DNA of 64,000 bases from Mycobacterium sp. 3519A (GCF_900240945.1 NZ_OESG01000011.1:96778-160777), one strand, 5' to 3'. Shown: positions 17,318 to 25,778, numbered from the stretch's first letter. Translations and numbers: made by a program. Notes: a model not told the origin generated them from the letters alone.

Positions 17318-17848
17318 CTACCTCTCCTGGTCGGGTTCTACGCCAAAGGTGTTGATGGCCATGGCAAGTGCGCCATAGCAGCCGATCGTGAAGACGAGAT
17401 CCATCCGCTGTCGCTCATCGAGATGCTCCGAGAGCGACGCCCACGTCGCGTCCGAGATCACCGATTTGTCTTGGAGTTCGTCGACGGCGCGCAATACGGC
17501 CTGGTCGAGTCCGTCGGACGCCTCGCCGTGCTGGATACCGTCGATCACCTCGTCGGTGAGTCCGGCTTCCTTGCCCATCCGGACGTGGTGGTTCCACTCG
17601 TACTCGGACCCGTGCACGTGCGCGACGCGCAGCACCGCGAGCTCTCGCAGGCGCGCCGACAGCGTCGACGAGTACAGCAGGTGGCTGTTGAAACGCAGGA
17701 AGGCCCGGGTCAGCTTCGGATGCCGGACGAGCGTGGCCAGCAGGTTGCCCGCGGCCTCGGGATTGCGGCGCTCAGGGGGCAGCAGGCCAGACAGGGCGTG
17801 GTCGACAGCGTCGTCCCACTCCTCCGCCGGCAGCGGGGATACCCGCAC
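17318..17848 (-). CDS. Carboxymuconolactone decarboxylase (AhpD-like fold) family protein
   Basis: A 176-residue all-helical CMD-domain protein. The conserved LSARLRELAVLRVAHVHGSEYEWNHH segment carries the family's E-x-x-x-x-x-x-H pattern but no CxxC, so it is not a peroxidase of the AhpD type. Many such proteins are gamma-carboxymuconolactone decarboxylases or unassigned hydrolases. The start is GTG 17848 with AGGAG 7 nt upstream. The apparent open frame further upstream runs through operator-like element B and is not coding. It is first in the Rieske oxygenase operon, and control by the TetR regulator at 9114 is inferred from element B. Confidence 0.82.
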   Translation of the reverse strand: MRVSPLPAEEWDDAVDHALSGLLPPERRNPEAAGNLLATLVRHPKLTRAFLRFNSHLLYSSTLSARLRELAVLRVAHVHGSEYEWNHHVRMGKEAGLTDEVIDGIQHGEASDGLDQAVLRAVDELQDKSVISDATWASLSEHLDERQRMDLVFTIGCYGALAMAINTFGVEPDQER

Positions 17849-17869
17849 GGACCGTCTCCTCTCACTCGC

Positions 17870-17884
17870 GAGAATCAGATTCTC
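17870..17884 (-). promoter_or_regulatory. Operator-like element B, perfect palindrome upstream of the Rieske operon
   Basis: GAGAATCAGATTCTC is a perfect inverted repeat around a central A. A further half-site CTCTC at 17859-17863 lies 6 nt upstream of it. It lies about 22 nt upstream of the GTG start and right beside the ribosome binding site. A repressor bound here would block transcription of the operon. Confidence 0.65.
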
Positions 17885-18015
17885 ATTATTTGCCAATAGG
17901 TTTCCACCTTTTCGGCAATTGGTCAATGCGAGCAATCAGAACCGCCGGTCACCGACGCGCCCGCGCGGGCGCAACGGTGCTGCCTGCGGCCTATGTGCCC
18001 GGTTACGGACATTGA

Positions 18016-18042
18016 TTCTCGCTGTATGAGAAGGTAGTTTCC
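18016..18042 (+). promoter_or_regulatory. Operator-like element E upstream of the amidohydrolase-2 gene
   Basis: TTCTC (18016-18020), 7 nt, GAGAA (18028-18032), 5 nt, TTTCC (18038-18042). The first pair and all spacings match the other copies; the last half-site is degenerate. It is 57 nt upstream of the amidohydrolase start and within the 251-nt divergent region that also holds element B. Confidence 0.5.
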
Positions 18043-18099
18043 TGAGATAGAGAACATCACTGGTCCAACGGTGCTCCGGCGCCGACGGAAGGAACAGGC

Positions 18100-19392
18100 A
18101 TGAATAAAGAGGACATGATTCTGATCAGCGTGGATGACCATGTGGTCGAGCCGCCGGACATGTTCAAGAATCATCTGCCGAAGAAGTATTTGGATGAGGC
18201 GCCGCGGTTGGTGCATAACCCGGATGGTTCGGATACTTGGCAGTTCCGTGATGTGGTGATCCCGAATGTGGCGCTCAATGCGGTTGCGGGTCGGCCGAAG
18301 GAGGAGTACGGGCTGGAGCCGCAGGGTTTGGATGAGATCCGGCCGGGGTGTTGGAAGGTCGATGAGCGGGTCAAGGACATGAATGCCGGAGGCATTCTGG
18401 GCTCGATCTGCTTTCCGTCGTTTCCGGGTTTCGCCGGCCGGTTGTTCGCCACTGAGGATCCGCAGTTTTCGTTGGCGTTGTTGCAGGCCTACAACGATTG
18501 GCATGTCGAGGAGTGGTGCGGGCAGTATCCGGCGCGGTTCATTCCGATGTGTCTGCCGGTGATCTGGGACGCCGAAGCGTGCGCGGCCGAGGTGCGCCGC
18601 AACGCCAAACGCGGTGTGCATGCGTTGACGTTCACCGAGAATCCGGCCGCGATGGGGTATCCGTCGTTTCATGATGATTACTGGACGCCGTTGTGGGAGG
18701 CGTTGGTGGATACCGACACGGTGATGAATGTGCATATCGGGTCGTCGGGCCGGTTGGCGATCACCGCGCCGGATGCGCCGATGGATGTGATGATCACTTT
18801 GCAGCCGATGAACATCGTGCAGGCCGCGGCGGATTTGTTGTGGTCCAAGCCGATCAAGAAGTACCCCGATCTCAAGGTCGCGTTGAGTGAGGGTGGTACC
18901 GGCTGGATTCCCTACTTTTTGGAGCGTGCGGATCGCACCTATGAGATGCATTCCACCTGGACCGGCCAGGACTTCAAGGGCAAGCTGCCCTCGGAGGTGT
19001 TCCGGGAGCACTTCTTGACCTGTTTCATCTCCGATCCGGTGGGGGTCAAACTGCGCAACGAGATCGGTATCGACAACATCTGCTGGGAAGCCGACTACCC
19101 ACACTCCGACAGCATGTGGCCGGGGGCGCCTGAGCAGCTGCACGAGGTGTTGACCGCCAACAATGTCCCCGACGACGAGGTCAACAAGATGACCTTCGAA
19201 AACGCGATGCGCTGGTATCACTGGGACCCGTTCACCCACATCTCGAAGGAGCAGGCCACGGTCGGCGCGCTGCGCAAGGCCGCCGAGGGCCACGACGTCT
19301 CCATCCAGGCGCTGTCCAAGCACGAGCATGGCGGCGCGAACTTCGCGGACTTCGCCGCGAATGCCAAGGAGTTGACCGGCAATAAGGACTAA
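18100..19392 (+). CDS. Amidohydrolase family protein (amidohydrolase-2/decarboxylase-like TIM barrel)
   Basis: A 430-residue metal-dependent TIM-barrel protein. The N-terminal SVDDHVVEPPDMF carries the D-x-H metal motif (D12, H14). NVHIGSSG supplies a histidine, and WEADYPHSDSMWPG the late aspartate and histidine. These mark the PF04909 group (decarboxylases such as ACMSD, and hydrolases). Homologues are very common in mycobacterial degradation clusters, with unknown substrates. The codon use is odd. From 18100 to about 18950 many codons end in T or G (GAT, CAT, TTG, GGT), whereas the last third is C-rich like the neighbours, which may reflect recombination with a paralogue. It ends at a strong hairpin. 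Confidence 0.87.
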   Translation: MNKEDMILISVDDHVVEPPDMFKNHLPKKYLDEAPRLVHNPDGSDTWQFRDVVIPNVALNAVAGRPKEEYGLEPQGLDEIRPGCWKVDERVKDMNAGGILGSICFPSFPGFAGRLFATEDPQFSLALLQAYNDWHVEEWCGQYPARFIPMCLPVIWDAEACAAEVRRNAKRGVHALTFTENPAAMGYPSFHDDYWTPLWEALVDTDTVMNVHIGSSGRLAITAPDAPMDVMITLQPMNIVQAAADLLWSKPIKKYPDLKVALSEGGTGWIPYFLERADRTYEMHSTWTGQDFKGKLPSEVFREHFLTCFISDPVGVKLRNEIGIDNICWEADYPHSDSMWPGAPEQLHEVLTANNVPDDEVNKMTFENAMRWYHWDPFTHISKEQATVGALRKAAEGHDVSIQALSKHEHGGANFADFAANAKELTGNKD

Positions 19393-19412
19393 GTCGTAGT
19401 TTCTAGTGTGAA

Positions 19413-19452
19413 GTGCGCCGGTGCGAATGGACCGTTTCACGCACCGGCGTAC
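19413..19452 (+). terminator. Strong hairpin after the amidohydrolase gene
   Basis: GTGCGCCGGTGCG (19413-19425) pairs with CGCACCGGCGTAC (19440-19452) in 12 of 13 positions around a 14-nt loop. It lies 20 nt after the stop codon and 28 nt before the next gene. No U-tract follows, so partial read-through into the downstream operon is possible. Confidence 0.6.
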
Positions 19453-19479
19453 TGCTATGTGACCTGAGGAGATGACGCA

Positions 19480-20658
19480 GTGCCCGGCGGGATGAGTTTC
19501 GAGCTGACCGAGGATCAGGAGCTGATCCGCAAGTCCGTCGCCGAGCTGGCAGGCAAGTTCGACGACCACTACTGGATGCAGAAGGACCAGGCGCACGAAT
19601 TCCCCCAGGAGTTCTACGACGCCATCGCCAAGGGCGGCTGGCTCGGCATGACCATCCCGGAGGAATACGGCGGACACGGCCTCGGCATCACCGAAGCCAC
19701 CCTGCTGCTCGAGGAGGTCGCGCGCTCGGGCGCGGCGATGAATGGTGCCAGCGCCATCCACCTGTCGATCTTCGGCATGCAGCCGGTGGTCAAGCACGGC
19801 TCCGAGGAACTCAAGAAAGCGACGTTGCCGCGAATCGTCAACGGCGACCTGCACGTCTGCTTCGGCGTCACCGAACCCGGTGCGGGGCTTGACACTTCAC
19901 GCATCACCACTTTCGCCAAGCGCGAGGGCGACCACTATCGCGTCAACGGTCGAAAGGTCTGGATCTCCAAGGCGCTGGAGTCGGAGAAGATCCTGCTGCT
20001 GACGCGCACCACGCCGTACGACGAGGTGACCAAGAAGACCGACGGCATGACGCTGTTCCTGACCGATCTGAATCGCGACCACGTCGACATCCGGCCGATC
20101 AACAAGATGGGCCGAAATGCGGTGAGCTCCAACGAGGTTTTCATCGACGACCTGATCGTGCCGGTCTCCGACCGCGTCGGCGAGGAAGGCAAGGGCTTCA
20201 AGTACATCCTCGACGGGCTCAACCCCGAGCGGATGTTGATCGCCGCCGAGGCGCTCGGCATCGGCAGGGTGGCGCTGGAGAAGGCCGTCAGGTACGGCAA
20301 CGAACGGGTCGTCTTCAACCGGCCGATCGGCATGAACCAGGGTTTGCAGTTCCCGCTTGCGGACTCCCTGGCGCGGCTCGACGCCGCGGAGTTGGTGCTG
20401 CGCAAGGCAACCTGGTTGTACGACAACGGAAAACCCTGTGGGCGCGAGGCGAATACGGCCAAGTACTTGTGTGCCGACGCCGGCTTCGGCGCGGCCGATC
20501 GCGCCCTGCAACTGCATGGCGGGATGGGCTACTCCGAGGAGTACCACGTGTCGAGGTACTTCCGCGAGTCGCGGCTGATGAAGATCGCGCCGGTCAGTCA
20601 GGAGATGATCCTGAACTTCCTCGGCGAACACGTGCTCGGCCTACCCAGGAGCTACTGA
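19480..20658 (+). CDS. Acyl-CoA dehydrogenase family protein
   Basis: A 392-residue acyl-CoA dehydrogenase with the signatures HVCFGVTEPGAGLDT (flavin/substrate loop), VNGRKVWIS, GRNAVSSNEVFIDDL, and the C-terminal LQLHGGMGYSEEYHVSRYFRE. It resembles mycobacterial FadE proteins acting on unusual acyl chains. The start is GTG 19480 with GAGGAG upstream; an in-frame ATG at 19492 is possible. It heads a plus-strand operon of six enzymes ending at about 26.2 kb. All links in that operon are overlapping or separated by less than 70 nt. Confidence 0.9.
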   Translation: MPGGMSFELTEDQELIRKSVAELAGKFDDHYWMQKDQAHEFPQEFYDAIAKGGWLGMTIPEEYGGHGLGITEATLLLEEVARSGAAMNGASAIHLSIFGMQPVVKHGSEELKKATLPRIVNGDLHVCFGVTEPGAGLDTSRITTFAKREGDHYRVNGRKVWISKALESEKILLLTRTTPYDEVTKKTDGMTLFLTDLNRDHVDIRPINKMGRNAVSSNEVFIDDLIVPVSDRVGEEGKGFKYILDGLNPERMLIAAEALGIGRVALEKAVRYGNERVVFNRPIGMNQGLQFPLADSLARLDAAELVLRKATWLYDNGKPCGREANTAKYLCADAGFGAADRALQLHGGMGYSEEYHVSRYFRESRLMKIAPVSQEMILNFLGEHVLGLPRSY

Positions 20659-21413
20659 TGACGTATTTCGACCTGACCGGCCGCTCGGCCCTGGTGACCG
20701 GGGCCGCAGGCGGAATCGGCTCAGCGGTGGCAACCGCGCTGGCCGAAGCGGGCGCCGCTGTGCTCGTCACCGACCTCGACAAGGACGCCGCCGCCGCTGT
20801 GGCCGAACGCATTTCGGATGCGGGCGGCCGGGCCGAGTCCGCCGCGCTCGACGTGTCCGACCGCGACTCCGCCGACGCGGCCGCGGCGCAGGCAGCGGCG
20901 CTTGCCGACGGTGCGCTGCACGTCGTGATCAACAACGCGGGCGTCACCAAACCTGCGATGTTCGAGAAGACCACCCAGGAGTCGTTCCGACTGCTCTTCG
21001 ACATCCATGTGATGGGCGCCTTCAACGTCACGCAGGCGGCGCTGCCGTACATCCCGACCGACGGCACCGGCCGCATCGTCAACGTGACGTCGGCCGCCGG
21101 CCTCACCGGCACGCTCGGCCAGGTCAACTATTCGGCGGCCAAGGCCGGCATCATCGGCTTCACCAAATCGCTGGCCCGCGAACTGGCGACCAAGAACATC
21201 AATGTCAACGCGTTGGCCCCGTTGGCGGCGACGCCGATGACCGAAACCATCCGCACCAACGAGAAATTCGCGGCCAACATGCGCAACCGCATCCCGATGA
21301 AGCGGTGGGCTGAGCCGTCGGAGATCGCGGGCGCCTTCGTGTTCATGGCCTCGAACGCCGCGTCGTACATCACCGGGCAGGTGCTGCCCGTCGACGGCGG
21401 CATGGTGATGTGA
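20658..21413 (+). CDS. Short-chain dehydrogenase (3-hydroxyacyl-CoA dehydrogenase / FabG type)
   Basis: A 251-residue classical SDR: TGAAGGIG at about 14-21, NNAG near 92, a catalytic serine in NVTSAAGLTG, and Y-S-A-A-K. The C-terminal SYITGQVLPVDGGMVM is typical of FabG and HSD10-like 3-hydroxyacyl-CoA dehydrogenases. Its ATG overlaps the preceding stop by one base (TGATG). In this operon it most likely performs the hydroxyacyl-CoA oxidation between the hydratase and the thiolase. Confidence 0.87.
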   Translation: MTYFDLTGRSALVTGAAGGIGSAVATALAEAGAAVLVTDLDKDAAAAVAERISDAGGRAESAALDVSDRDSADAAAAQAAALADGALHVVINNAGVTKPAMFEKTTQESFRLLFDIHVMGAFNVTQAALPYIPTDGTGRIVNVTSAAGLTGTLGQVNYSAAKAGIIGFTKSLARELATKNINVNALAPLAATPMTETIRTNEKFAANMRNRIPMKRWAEPSEIAGAFVFMASNAASYITGQVLPVDGGMVM

Positions 21414-22633
21414 CGACGTCACCTGCACCGCTTGCCGGTGTCACCGTCGTGGCCATGGAACAGGCCGTCGCCGCGCCGATGTGCACACGCGTCCTCGCCG
21501 ACTTCGGGGCCCGCGTCATCAAAGTGGAGAATCCCGACGGCGGCGACTTCGCGCGTCACTACGACGACGTGGTCAACGGACCGGGTGGTCTCGCCGCGCA
21601 CTTCGTATGGTGCAACCGCGGCAAGGAATCGATCACTCTCAACACCAAATCGGCTGCGGGCCTTGAGCTGTTGCACCGGCTGCTGGACCGCGCCGATGCC
21701 TTCGTGTCGAACCTCGCCCCCGGCGCCACCGCGAAGATGGGTATCTCCGCAGCCGATCTCGCCGAACGTCACCCCAACGTCATCCCCGTCGAAATCGACG
21801 GGTACGGGCCCGGCGGCCCCATCTCGCACAAGCGCGCGTACGACCTTCTCGTGCAGGCGGAATCGGGATCCTGCGCCATCACCGGGTATCCGGGGATGCC
21901 TGCCAAACCCGGGCCCGCAATGGCGGACTTCAGCACCGGCCTGTACGCCGCGATCTCCATCCTGGCGCTGCTGTTCGGCCGCACCCACCGGCCCCAAGAC
22001 ACGCCCGCGCCCGCCGTCGAACTCAGCCTGTTCGACGTGATGACCGACGTCATGGGCTACGCGCTGACCTACACCCAGCACTCCGGCATCGACCAGGAGC
22101 CGCTCGGCGTCGGCTCACCCGCGGTGGCCCCCTATGGCGCATTCGCCACCCGCGACGACCAGACCGTCGTGCTCGGCACCACCAACGACCGCGAATGGCA
22201 ACGGGTGGCCAGGGGGATCATCGAGCGCCCCGACCTGGCCGACGATCCGCGGTTCGCCACCAACCCGGGCCGCTGTGCGCACCGCGAGATCCTCGACGAG
22301 GCCATCGGATCCTGGTGCAAACAGCACGATCTCGCGGAAATCCAGAAGATCGCCGACGCCGCAGGAATCGGCAACTCCCGCTACAACCTGCCGAGCGAAG
22401 TCGTGGTGCACCCGCACTTGACCGCGCGGGACCGCTGGCGCACCGTGGCCACACCCAAGGGCGACATCCAGGCGCTGCGCCCGCCGCCGGTGATCCGCGG
22501 CTTCGAACAACCCATGGGCGCGGTGCCCGGCCTCGGCGAACACACCGACACGGTGCTGCACGAACTGGGGCTGACCGCCGAGGACATCGACCGGCTGCGC
22601 GCCGATAACGTGATCGGGCCAACGTACTCGTGA
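21410..22633 (+). CDS. Class III CoA-transferase (CaiB/BaiF family)
   Basis: A 407-residue family III CoA-transferase, moving CoA between carboxylic acids through an aspartyl-CoA intermediate. Conserved pieces are the opening LAGVTVVAMEQAVAAPMCTRVLADFGARVIKVE, WCNRGKESITLN, and the catalytic aspartate in HKRAYDLLVQAESG. It overlaps the SDR gene by 4 nt (GTGA). The expected role is to activate the island's acid to its CoA thioester, which matters because no acyl-CoA ligase is present in this stretch. Confidence 0.9.
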   Translation: MTTSPAPLAGVTVVAMEQAVAAPMCTRVLADFGARVIKVENPDGGDFARHYDDVVNGPGGLAAHFVWCNRGKESITLNTKSAAGLELLHRLLDRADAFVSNLAPGATAKMGISAADLAERHPNVIPVEIDGYGPGGPISHKRAYDLLVQAESGSCAITGYPGMPAKPGPAMADFSTGLYAAISILALLFGRTHRPQDTPAPAVELSLFDVMTDVMGYALTYTQHSGIDQEPLGVGSPAVAPYGAFATRDDQTVVLGTTNDREWQRVARGIIERPDLADDPRFATNPGRCAHREILDEAIGSWCKQHDLAEIQKIADAAGIGNSRYNLPSEVVVHPHLTARDRWRTVATPKGDIQALRPPPVIRGFEQPMGAVPGLGEHTDTVLHELGLTAEDIDRLRADNVIGPTYS

Positions 22634-23412
22634 GCGTGTTGCTGATTTCCGATGCCGACGGCGTGCGGACGCTGACGCTGAACCGCCCCGAGCGCAAGAA
22701 CGCGATCAATCCGCAGCTCTGGCACGAGCTGGCCGACGCGCTACGGGCCACCGCCCGTGACGATGTGCGCGCGCTGGTGATCACCGGCGCAGGCGGCGCG
22801 TTCTGCTCCGGCGCGGACATCTCCACGCCCGAAGACATCCACCCCAGACACAAACTGCGCCGGCTCACCGACGTCGCGCTGGCACTGCATGAGCTGGCCA
22901 TCCCGACCATCGCGAAGGTCGACGGGGTGGCGGTCGGCGCTGGATGGAACCTCGCGCTCGGCTGTGATCTCGTGGTGGCGACGCCCGAATCGCGCTTCTG
23001 CCAAGTGTTCTCAAAACGCGGGCTGTCCGTCGACCTCGGCGGCTCCTGGTTGCTGCCGAAACTGGTAGGCCTGCAGCAGGCCAAGCGTCTGGTGCTGCTG
23101 GCCGAGACCATCGACGCCGACGAGGCGCGCTCGCTCGGGTTGGTCACCTGGGTGCGGGCCGTCGACGAGATAGACGCGTTCGTCGCGGACCTGGCGGGCC
23201 GACTCGCGGCGGGCCCGCCCGTCGCGTTGGCGCAGAGCAAGGCGCTGCTCAACGACGGGGCGAACGCGACCCTGCGTGAGGCGGTGGCCAACGAGGCCCG
23301 GGCGCAACCGGGCAACTTCGCTACCGCAGACTCAATCGAGGCCTACGCGGCGTTCGCCCAGAAACGCGACGCGGTGTTCACTGGTCGGTGGGCCGTACCG
23401 AGATCGGAGTAG
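22630..23412 (+). CDS. Enoyl-CoA hydratase/isomerase family protein
   Basis: A 260-residue crotonase-fold protein. The oxyanion-hole segments GAFCSGADIS (near residue 56) and VGAGWNLALGCDLV (near 98) are intact. The second site reads FSKRGLSVDLGGSWLLP, with an aspartate in the position often used by isomerases. The start GTG 22630 overlaps the CoA-transferase stop by 4 nt. It likely hydrates or isomerises the enoyl-CoA made by the acyl-CoA dehydrogenase of this operon. Confidence 0.87.
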   Translation: MSVLLISDADGVRTLTLNRPERKNAINPQLWHELADALRATARDDVRALVITGAGGAFCSGADISTPEDIHPRHKLRRLTDVALALHELAIPTIAKVDGVAVGAGWNLALGCDLVVATPESRFCQVFSKRGLSVDLGGSWLLPKLVGLQQAKRLVLLAETIDADEARSLGLVTWVRAVDEIDAFVADLAGRLAAGPPVALAQSKALLNDGANATLREAVANEARAQPGNFATADSIEAYAAFAQKRDAVFTGRWAVPRSE

Positions 23413-23417
23413 ACAAC

Positions 23418-24563
23418 ATGCGTGAAACGGTGATCGTGGAGGCGGTGCGCACGCCCGTCGGCAAGCGCAACGGCGGACTGTCGGATATGCACGCCGCCGA
23501 CCTGTCGGCGATCGTGCTCAACGCGTTGGCCGAACGTGCAGGCATCGACCCCGAGATCGTCGACGACGTGGTGTGGGGTTGCGTCTCGCAGGTCGGCGAC
23601 CAGTCGAGCAACATCGGTCGCTACTCGGTGCTGGCCGCCGGGTGGCCGGAGACCATCCCCGGCACCACCGTCAACCGGGCATGCGGATCGAGCCAGCAGG
23701 CGTTGGACTTCGCGGTGCACGCGGTGATGTCCGGTCAGCAGGACGTCGTGGTGGCAGGCGGCGTCGAGGTGATGAGCCGGGTGCCGCTGGGCGCCGCCCG
23801 CGCCACCGGCATGCCGTACGGACCCAAAGTGCTTGCCCGCTACGGGGATTTCTCGTTCAACCAGGGCATCTCGGCGGAACTGATCGCGCAGAAGTGGGGC
23901 TTCTCCCGCACCCGTCTCGACGAATACTCGGCGCGGTCCCACGAGCTTGCCGCCAAGGCGCAGGACGAAGGCGCGTTCGAAACCCAAGTGATGCCGGTCT
24001 TCACCGGCGGTGAACCCGTGGTGGCCGACGAGGGCATCCGCCGCGGCACCACCGTCGAGAAACTCGCCGGTCTCAAGCCGGCGTTCAAGGAGGACGGCGT
24101 CATCCACGCGGGCAACTCGTCGCAGATCTCGGACGGCGCGGCGGCGCTGCTGGTGATGACGGCCGACAACGCTGTCACGATGGGTCTGACGCCGATCGTG
24201 CGCTACCGGGCGGGCGCCGTGACCGGGGCCGACCCGGTGCTGATGCTGACCGGGCCGATCCCGGCCACCGAAAAGGTGCTGCACAAGGCGGGCGTGACAA
24301 TCGACGAGGTCGGGGTGTTCGAGGTCAACGAGGCCTTCGCGCCCGTGCCGTTGGCGTGGCTGGCCGAGACCGGAGCCGACGAGAACAAGCTCAACCCGCT
24401 CGGCGGCGCCATCGCACTCGGCCACCCGCTGGGCGCATCGGGCGCGGTGCTGATGACCCGCATGATCAACCACATGCGCGACAACGGGATTCGCTTCGGC
24501 CTGCAAACCATGTGCGAAGGCGGTGGCACGGCCAACGCCACGCTAGTAGAACTCATCGCTTAG
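23418..24563 (+). CDS. Acetyl-CoA acyltransferase (thiolase)
   Basis: A 381-residue thiolase catalysing the CoA-dependent cleavage of a 3-oxoacyl-CoA. The acyl-accepting cysteine is C89 in NRACGSSQQAL, the histidine is in LGHPLGASGA, and the second cysteine is in MCEGGGTANATLVE. All three catalytic blocks are present. The start ATG 23418 has GGAG upstream. The last six codons plus stop lie inside a 26-bp tandem repeat that continues into the intergenic gap. Confidence 0.92.
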   Translation: MRETVIVEAVRTPVGKRNGGLSDMHAADLSAIVLNALAERAGIDPEIVDDVVWGCVSQVGDQSSNIGRYSVLAAGWPETIPGTTVNRACGSSQQALDFAVHAVMSGQQDVVVAGGVEVMSRVPLGAARATGMPYGPKVLARYGDFSFNQGISAELIAQKWGFSRTRLDEYSARSHELAAKAQDEGAFETQVMPVFTGGEPVVADEGIRRGTTVEKLAGLKPAFKEDGVIHAGNSSQISDGAAALLVMTADNAVTMGLTPIVRYRAGAVTGADPVLMLTGPIPATEKVLHKAGVTIDEVGVFEVNEAFAPVPLAWLAETGADENKLNPLGGAIALGHPLGASGAVLMTRMINHMRDNGIRFGLQTMCEGGGTANATLVELIA

Positions 24564-24615
24564 CGATGGAAGTAGAACTCATCGCTTAGCGATGGAAGTA
24601 GAACTCGTCGCATAG
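24546..24615 (+). repeat. 26-bp tandem repeat duplicating the thiolase 3' end
   Basis: The 26-nt unit starting GTAGAACTCATCGCTTAG occurs at 24546-24571 and is repeated exactly at 24572-24597. A third, diverged and shortened copy lies at 24598-24615. Each copy can be read as V-E-L-I/V-A-stop, the last five residues of the thiolase. Each full copy also contains the palindrome CATCGCTTAGCGATG (6-bp arms, 3-nt loop). Because 26 is not a multiple of three, the copies fall in different frames. Confidence 0.85.
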
Positions 24616-24627
24616 ACAGGGATTTGG

Positions 24628-25776
24628 ATGCAACGCGATCTGTTCACCTCCGACCACGAGGCGTTCCGTGAACTCGCCCGCGACTTCGTCGAGAAGGAGG
24701 TGGTTCCGCACTATCCCGAGTGGGAGAAGGGCGGACGGATGCCCCGCGACGTGTTCAAGCAGATGGGTTCGCTTGGCATGCTCGGGATGGCCATCGGCGA
24801 GGAATACGGCGGCGGCGGTGCACCTGACTACCGCTACAACGTCGTGCTGCAGGAAGAAGCGGCGCGCGCATTGGTGACGCTGTCGACGGTGCGCACCCAA
24901 CTCGAGGTCATCGTGCCGTACTTCCTGCACTACGCGAACGAGGAGCAGCGCAAGCGGTGGTTCCCGGGACTGGCCGCGGGCACTCTGCTCACCGCCATCG
25001 CGATGACCGAACCCGGCACCGGGTCGGACCTGGCGGGCATGCGCACCACCGCGGTGCGCGACGGCGATGACTGGATCATCAACGGCGCCAAGACATTCAT
25101 CACCGGAGGGATGCAGGCCGATCTGGTGATCGTGGTGGCCCGCACCGCCACCGATCCGGACAACCGCCGCAAGGGGCTCACGCTGTTCGTCGTCGAGGAC
25201 GGCATGGCGGGATTCACCCGAGGCCGTGTGCTCGAGAAGATGGGCTGCAAGGTCCAGGACACCGCGGAACTGTCGTTCGTCGACGTCCGGGTGCCCGCGG
25301 CCAACATGCTGGGCGAGGAGGGCGAGGCGTTCGGCTACCTCGGCCACAACCTGCCGCAGGAGCGGCTCACCGTCGCGGTCGGCTCGGTGGCACAGGCGCG
25401 GTCGGCGATCGCCGCGGCCATCGATTACACCAAGAACCGCAAGGCATTCGGCACACCCGTCGCGTCGTTCCAGAACACCAAGTTCGAGCTGGCTGCCTGT
25501 TCGACGGAGGTGGAGGCCGGCCAGGCGATGCTGGACCGCGCGATCGCCCTCCATGTCGAGGGCGAGTTGTCGGCCGCTGACGCCGCCCGGGTCAAACTGT
25601 TCTGCACCGAGATGCAGCAGCGAGTCATCGACCGGTGTCTACAGTTGTTCGGCGGATACGGCTACATGATGGAGTACCCCATCGCCCGGTTGTACACCGA
25701 CGCTCGGGTGGCACGCATCTATGCGGGCACAAGCGAAGTGATGAAGGTGATCATCGCGAAGTCGCTGGGACTCTGA
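24628..25776 (+). CDS. Acyl-CoA dehydrogenase family protein
   Basis: A 382-residue acyl-CoA dehydrogenase with AIAMTEPGTGSDLAGM, WIINGAKTFITGG, NRKAFGTPVASFQNTKFELA and the C-terminal YAGTSEVMKVIIAKSLGL. This is the long/short-branched-chain type layout common in mycobacterial FadE proteins. The start ATG 24628 has AGGGAT upstream. It follows the tandem repeat and precedes the Ddn-like gene by 2 nt, within the same transcript as the thiolase. Confidence 0.9.
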   Translation: MQRDLFTSDHEAFRELARDFVEKEVVPHYPEWEKGGRMPRDVFKQMGSLGMLGMAIGEEYGGGGAPDYRYNVVLQEEAARALVTLSTVRTQLEVIVPYFLHYANEEQRKRWFPGLAAGTLLTAIAMTEPGTGSDLAGMRTTAVRDGDDWIINGAKTFITGGMQADLVIVVARTATDPDNRRKGLTLFVVEDGMAGFTRGRVLEKMGCKVQDTAELSFVDVRVPAANMLGEEGEAFGYLGHNLPQERLTVAVGSVAQARSAIAAAIDYTKNRKAFGTPVASFQNTKFELAACSTEVEAGQAMLDRAIALHVEGELSAADAARVKLFCTEMQQRVIDRCLQLFGGYGYMMEYPIARLYTDARVARIYAGTSEVMKVIIAKSLGL

Positions 25777-25778
25777 CC

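Noticed and set aside
17923..19854. A 643-residue open frame on the minus strand, antisense to the amidohydrolase-2 and acyl-CoA dehydrogenase genes
   Set aside because: High-GC coding strands create long mirror frames. Its translation is rich in Arg, His and Asp without any domain, it runs through the hairpin at 19413, and both plus-strand genes are certain.
24546..24615. Short repeats considered as a CRISPR array or attachment site
   Set aside because: The copies are directly adjacent without spacers, there are no cas or integrase genes, and the unit is a copy of the thiolase end.
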